64,000 bases of DNA from Dolomedes plantarius (Eukaryota > Arthropoda > Arachnida > Araneae > Dolomedidae): the NCBI GenBank assembly GCA_907164885.2, contig OU015490.1:218385391-218449390 (forward strand), in the 5' to 3' direction. Positions within the stretch are counted from its first letter, which is position 1. Each line of letters starts with the position of its first letter. Below the pieces are notes generated by a model that was not told the DNA's origin, did no database searches, and saw only the letters and a list, made by a program, of their open reading frames with translations. The position numbers and the translations under genes are program-made. Positions 60,012 through 64,000 of this stretch are shown in pieces.

Positions 60012-61411
60012 TATGTACACACTACAAACGCACGTGGTTTAGAAGCTGGAAATAATTGATAGTCGGAGAATATCGACATTTGAAGGGTCTTGAGCCCCTA
60101 ACCACAGTTAGTGTAGAAAACGCACATCATTACTTATACTGCATGTTTATTTCCAGCTTCGAGATAAATAAAAATTTGAAGCTAAATGATAGCATAAGGG
60201 ACAATGTGATGCTGTTTCAATTTGCAGATCGAGTACGGACACTTTCAAATGCAATAAGATTATTTGTCGAGTGAAAAAGACTGATTTTCTATTAGAAAAA
60301 TAGAATGTTTAATCGTCTCCCGTACATTCCCGTTATTTGACCCATGCAACTGAGAAACAACTAAACCGGCTCAGAAACCGAATCTTAAACCATCTGCTTT
60401 CATCCCTGCCGTGTTTTACCATTACACTGCCAAACCACGTTATTATCATACTCTATTGGAAGATATCTAAGCAACAGATATTCATAAGTATCCCTAAAGA
60501 TTAATTTACTGTAGCTGGTTCGTGGGATCAGATGATTATAGGTTTAATTTCAGTAGTATTATGAATCGTTTCAAGATTCGATTTCAATTTTATCCTATGT
60601 TGCTATCCTAACTCCAGATTTTGAGTATTGCCAACAGTCGCTAATAGCATGTACTGGTTTTCTGGATAATGCGTGAAATAAATTTAAACTATGCAATTGA
60701 TGAATATTATCAATGATCCGCTGTGCAAAAGTTGGTTTCTGCTTAAGTATGATTAAAATTCGATTGTAGAATCGATACAAGATTTGTCTTGCAAATCGAT
60801 TTAAAAATTATTAAAGTTTCTACCCACTATTTTGAGCCGTACTTGAGGAAATTTTGCTTTAGTTTAGGAATCAAAAACACTTATATGTTTAAACAAGTAT
60901 ATCTATATTTACATTTCAACTAGAGTCCTTCATTTGATTCATTTACATATATTCAAATACTTGAAATATCAGTATATGAATATATTACACATCTGTACAA
61001 GTATATGTAATATATTCATATTATATATACTTGTATATGTAATATGAATATATTACATATACTTGTAATATATTCTTCAATTATATGTTTATATTACATA
61101 TATACATATACTTGAAAATATTCTTATGCTTCAAAAGGTGAACTTTTTGATTCATGAGAATATTTTGACGTTTTTACTCAGCACATATGTGTGCTGATTA
61201 TAAAGTAACCAATGCAAACAAAGTAGATCATGACAGAAGTACAATACTGTAATTGAGTTATAAGTGATTTATATCACAATGTATATGTGGACGTTCCGAA
61301 ATGTGCAGTAGTAATAATAGACTCTGTAATGATATATCTTAAAGACATCAAACGTTTTCCACCATGTCTAGTTTTAGGTTGGAGTCCAACATATTCCCTT
61401 TTCCAATTTCC
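60012..61411. other. AT-rich sequence, nothing recognised
   Basis: 61000-61110 has overlapping palindromic ATATTACATATACTTG words. No gene. Confidence 0.4.
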
Positions 61412-61645
61412 CAAACTTCTTGACTGGTCCGGTAATATGGCTCTGTGTATACCTGATTAAACGTATTATAATCGTGATCTGCAGGAGGAACAGTTTAATC
61501 CTCCTGTATTTCGATACTGCGACCGGAAATCAGCTTTCTGCCGGAACTAGAGATACAAGCAGAAAGTTATCGATTGTTGTTGCTCTTTGTTCAGTTGTCA
61601 GATTAGGCTTCGATTCAAAAGGTTTGTTCTGAGTAAAGCCTTGCC
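61412..61645. repeat. Diverged direct duplicate of 62105-62340
   Basis: Shared words in order: GGT/ACTAAT-TGCTAATATG, CTGATTAAAC, GGAGGAAC-GTTTAATCCTCCTGTA, TTCGATAC and GTTGTCAGATTAGGC. Identity looks like about 70% with gaps. Both copies encode a similar short peptide (LILLYFDT), too little to call a gene. Confidence 0.6.
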
Positions 61646-61794
61646 TAGGGATGGCGACGTGACTTTCTGGAGGTAATGACAAAAGAACCAAAAGTGGCGG
61701 GAATTTTTTCTTTGATAACTGGTAAAGCTTTCAAAACTGTTATTTACTAATTATTTCTAGGTTAGTTATATTTTCCATGGTGTACCTATAACAT

Positions 61795-61976
61795 CTGGTT
61801 TGGTTTGATTTGGAGAGCTACAGTCAACGTTTTGCTACACGAAGGCTAATTAGACCGGGACCTACGGTTTAAAGCCGATTCCGAACGGCTGCAAACATCC
61901 ATGTCAACAGTGAGACTCGAATCCACAGGATCTGAATCGAATGCCAGCGCCCTAGCCATTCGGTCATCTCCTGGCG
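61795..61976 (-). mobile_element. tRNA-derived SINE (reverse), intact length
   Basis: On the minus strand: GACCGAATGGCTAGGGC (A box), GGATTCGAGTCTCAC (B box), TTCGGAATCGGCTTTAAAC, and a tail CTCCAAATCAAACCAAACC. CCTATAACAT before (61785-61794) and CCCATAACAT after (61977-61986) form a 10-bp target duplication with one change. Same family as 46203-47702. Confidence 0.85.
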
Positions 61977-62104
61977 CCCATAACATAAGAATCCCACAAA
62001 TTTTGCAGTGGAAACCCAACTGGAAGTTTCCAATAGACATCTATGAACCACAAAGCTGTGTTAAGCCATGCCGGTACACCCCTCTGACGAAATCCCACCC
62101 CCTT

Positions 62105-62340
62105 CCCTACTTTTGGACTAATCTGCTAATATGCCTCTGTACATGCCTGATTAAACTCGTTATAATCGCGATCAGCGGGAGGAACTGTTTAATCCTCCTG
62201 TACTTCGATACAATGTGGTGAAGTCAGCTTGCTCTCTTTGTCGGAACAACTGATGTAAGCCGAGAGGTCTTTCTTGTTGGTCTTTATTGTTAAGTTGTCA
62301 GATTAGGCGAACAGTCAAAGGTTTTGTTCTAAGCGGCACC
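62105..62340. repeat. Diverged direct duplicate of 61412-61645
   Basis: See the partner; the SINE lies between the two copies, about 690 bases apart. Confidence 0.6.
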
Positions 62341-64000
62341 TTTAAAAAAAGTATCTCCTGCCTACCACAAATGAAATGAAAATTTCGGTTTTTCGGTTGC
62401 GAAGACTGTGGGAAATCGTGTTGTTGGTTATTCCCAGTGTTTACAGGATATGAAAGGAAGTTTTCCTGGTTCGCAAACAATGACGTCAGTAACGTACTTT
62501 CTTTCTTAGTTTTTAGCAGGATATCATACTTGAAAAGATATATGTGGATTCAATTCTACGGGGAAAAATTAGATCTTTACTGATTTCCTGGTTAAAGTAC
62601 TCTTTTAAGTAAGGTGAAATTGTTAACGGACTGTCTCAAATTATTTTTCAAAGTATATTTTCTTTTCTGTGTTGCAATAGTAGGAATTCTTCAACCATTT
62701 TGGTTTAAAACACTTTGGGTTGAAATTATCAATTCTGCAACATGCGTTATTCTAATCCTTTTGAAAGAGTTCAATCAAACACTCATTTAATTTATTCCTA
62801 TCAAATAAAATAGAAGTTACACACCTTGAAGCTAGACCAATTACATCTCATTTAAAACTTAGTACATTATAGTGATCTTATTGTTTTAAAGAAAAGCATA
62901 TAATGATATATACAAAAAGCGAAGTGACTGAAATACCCTATATTTTGAACAAAAGGGTTTCCAATTTCGTAAATTTCCGAGCTGGTGCCACAAATATTTT
63001 GCAGACTATTTTCAATTCCAATTTTGCAGGATTTCTTAGCTTTAATTTTTTTTTTTTGTCTAGTTTTCTCTCGAAATTTGATGCAACCAATTTCACTACT
63101 ACACCCACTAGATAAAATAACAAAACCTTTCAGAACTAGTGAAGATATATTTATATCAGTGTTTCTAATCTTTTGAGGCCCATAAAAGACAAATTTTTAC
63201 AGGATTTGTCTACCTCCTTAACTATTCAGAATAGTGGAGAAGAATTTCGTAACAGTAAAAGCTGTAGGATGAAAATTAAAAAAACAATCCAAATACCATG
63301 TTTTCCCATTCCGAATATTTTGTGCTGAAGACATAGCTAAATATTGCGTAGAAAATTTATTTCCCTCACATCTCTTTTGTTCTATCTAAGAAAAATTGTT
63401 CATAACCTGTTTAGAGAATCTACCTACGTGCTTAGAAAGACCTACCATTTGCTGAGAAAAAAAACCCTCGAAAAGTTAAATTTTCCTGCAGAGCAAATCA
63501 GTTGTTTTGTTCGCCTTTTATTGTTGAACAATATATTTTTAAAAAGTGTCTAAGAAGTCTTTCTTTATTCGCAGATACTGCGTTTAGTCACAGCTCACGT
63601 AGTTTATTTCTAACTATTTGTAACTCATATAAATATGAACGTTTCACAACAAAATATGGACAATACATATTCTTTGAATTGTTAATTTTTAACTCTTGGC
63701 AACTGATTTTCACTGTTTAAAAGATTGTGAAAATTTCGTTAAAGCAGAATTTTTTTTTTTTTTTTGTAATAAAAGATTAAAGAATGTTTCTAAAGAGATT
63801 GAAATATTTTGGAATAGACTGAAATATATTGGTAGATACAGTTAAATCGGCGACAGAAATATTACTAACCTTTTCTCTTCTTTTTTTACTACATGGTAGG
63901 TAAGAAACACATACTAATTGAAGCAAATAAAAATTATTAAGGGATTCAGATTGTCTTAAAAATTATTAATTCTGTTTGGATTGTGAGTAGAAACCGTTTG
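62341..64000. other. AT-rich sequence, nothing recognised
   Basis: Several ORFs of 60-72 codons overlap on both strands without family signature. T-runs at 63045 and 63751. No element end found up to the window edge. Confidence 0.4.

Overview
The window looks like nuclear DNA of an invertebrate animal, most likely an arthropod and possibly a spider or other arachnid. This is inferred from strong AT-richness, very long (TA)n arrays, and the mix of BEL/Pao, Tc1/mariner, hAT, pogo, TTAA-targeting, Helitron and SINE relics. No complete host gene was recognised. There is no rRNA gene, CRISPR array, prokaryotic operon or convincing functional tRNA. Almost everything that can be identified is a transposable element (TE), usually broken and often nested.

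Layout. 1-3.5 kb: the 3' two-thirds of a BEL/Pao retrotransposon pol gene with a probable LTR start. 5-8.6 kb: a degenerate tandem array of a unit of about 500 bp, hit by a short Helitron (5420-6219) and by a fold-back insertion (7596-8355) with a 13-bp target duplication. 9.3-11.6 kb: a long-inverted-repeat element with a broken minus-strand gene of a family I recognise but cannot name. 12-13.6 kb: a hAT element swollen by about 650 bp of TA repeat. 15.4-16.1 kb: an internally deleted mariner-like element. 17-19.4 kb: a Helitron relic carrying a dead Tc1 (DD34E) element. 21-28 kb: duplicated segments, five copies (one more at 43.3 kb) of a repeat of about 430 bp, and a LINE C-terminal fragment. 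28.9-30.5 kb: two Helitron-like elements side by side. 31.4-34.2 kb: a 130-bp degenerate satellite split by a TTAA-flanked element that carries a mariner. 35-40.5 kb: pogo/Tigger relics interrupted by a Helitron and by a gag-only LTR retrotransposon with two identical 438-bp LTRs. 41.6-49.8 kb: hAT inside a TA-flanked element, tRNA-derived SINEs split by DNA transposons, and TTAA MITEs. 50.2-55.8 kb: a large imperfect inverted repeat with a 132-bp tandem array in its spacer and at least four insertions in its right arm. 57.9-60 kb: a TTAA element holding a nearly intact 1.3-kb DD41D transposon, followed by a second TTAA MITE that shares the same TTAA. 60-64 kb: AT-rich, one SINE, one diverged duplication.

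The youngest-looking objects are the gag-only LTR element (36494-40091) and the DD41D transposon (58163-59467). The first has identical LTRs, a primer-binding site matching tRNA-Lys and one 680-codon ORF, but no protease, reverse transcriptase or integrase, so it must depend on another element. The second has both inverted repeats, TA flanks and a transposase interrupted by only one frameshift, in an A-run. Several insertions can be read exactly because a duplicated neighbour in the same window preserves the empty site. All family assignments come from motif reading without database searches.
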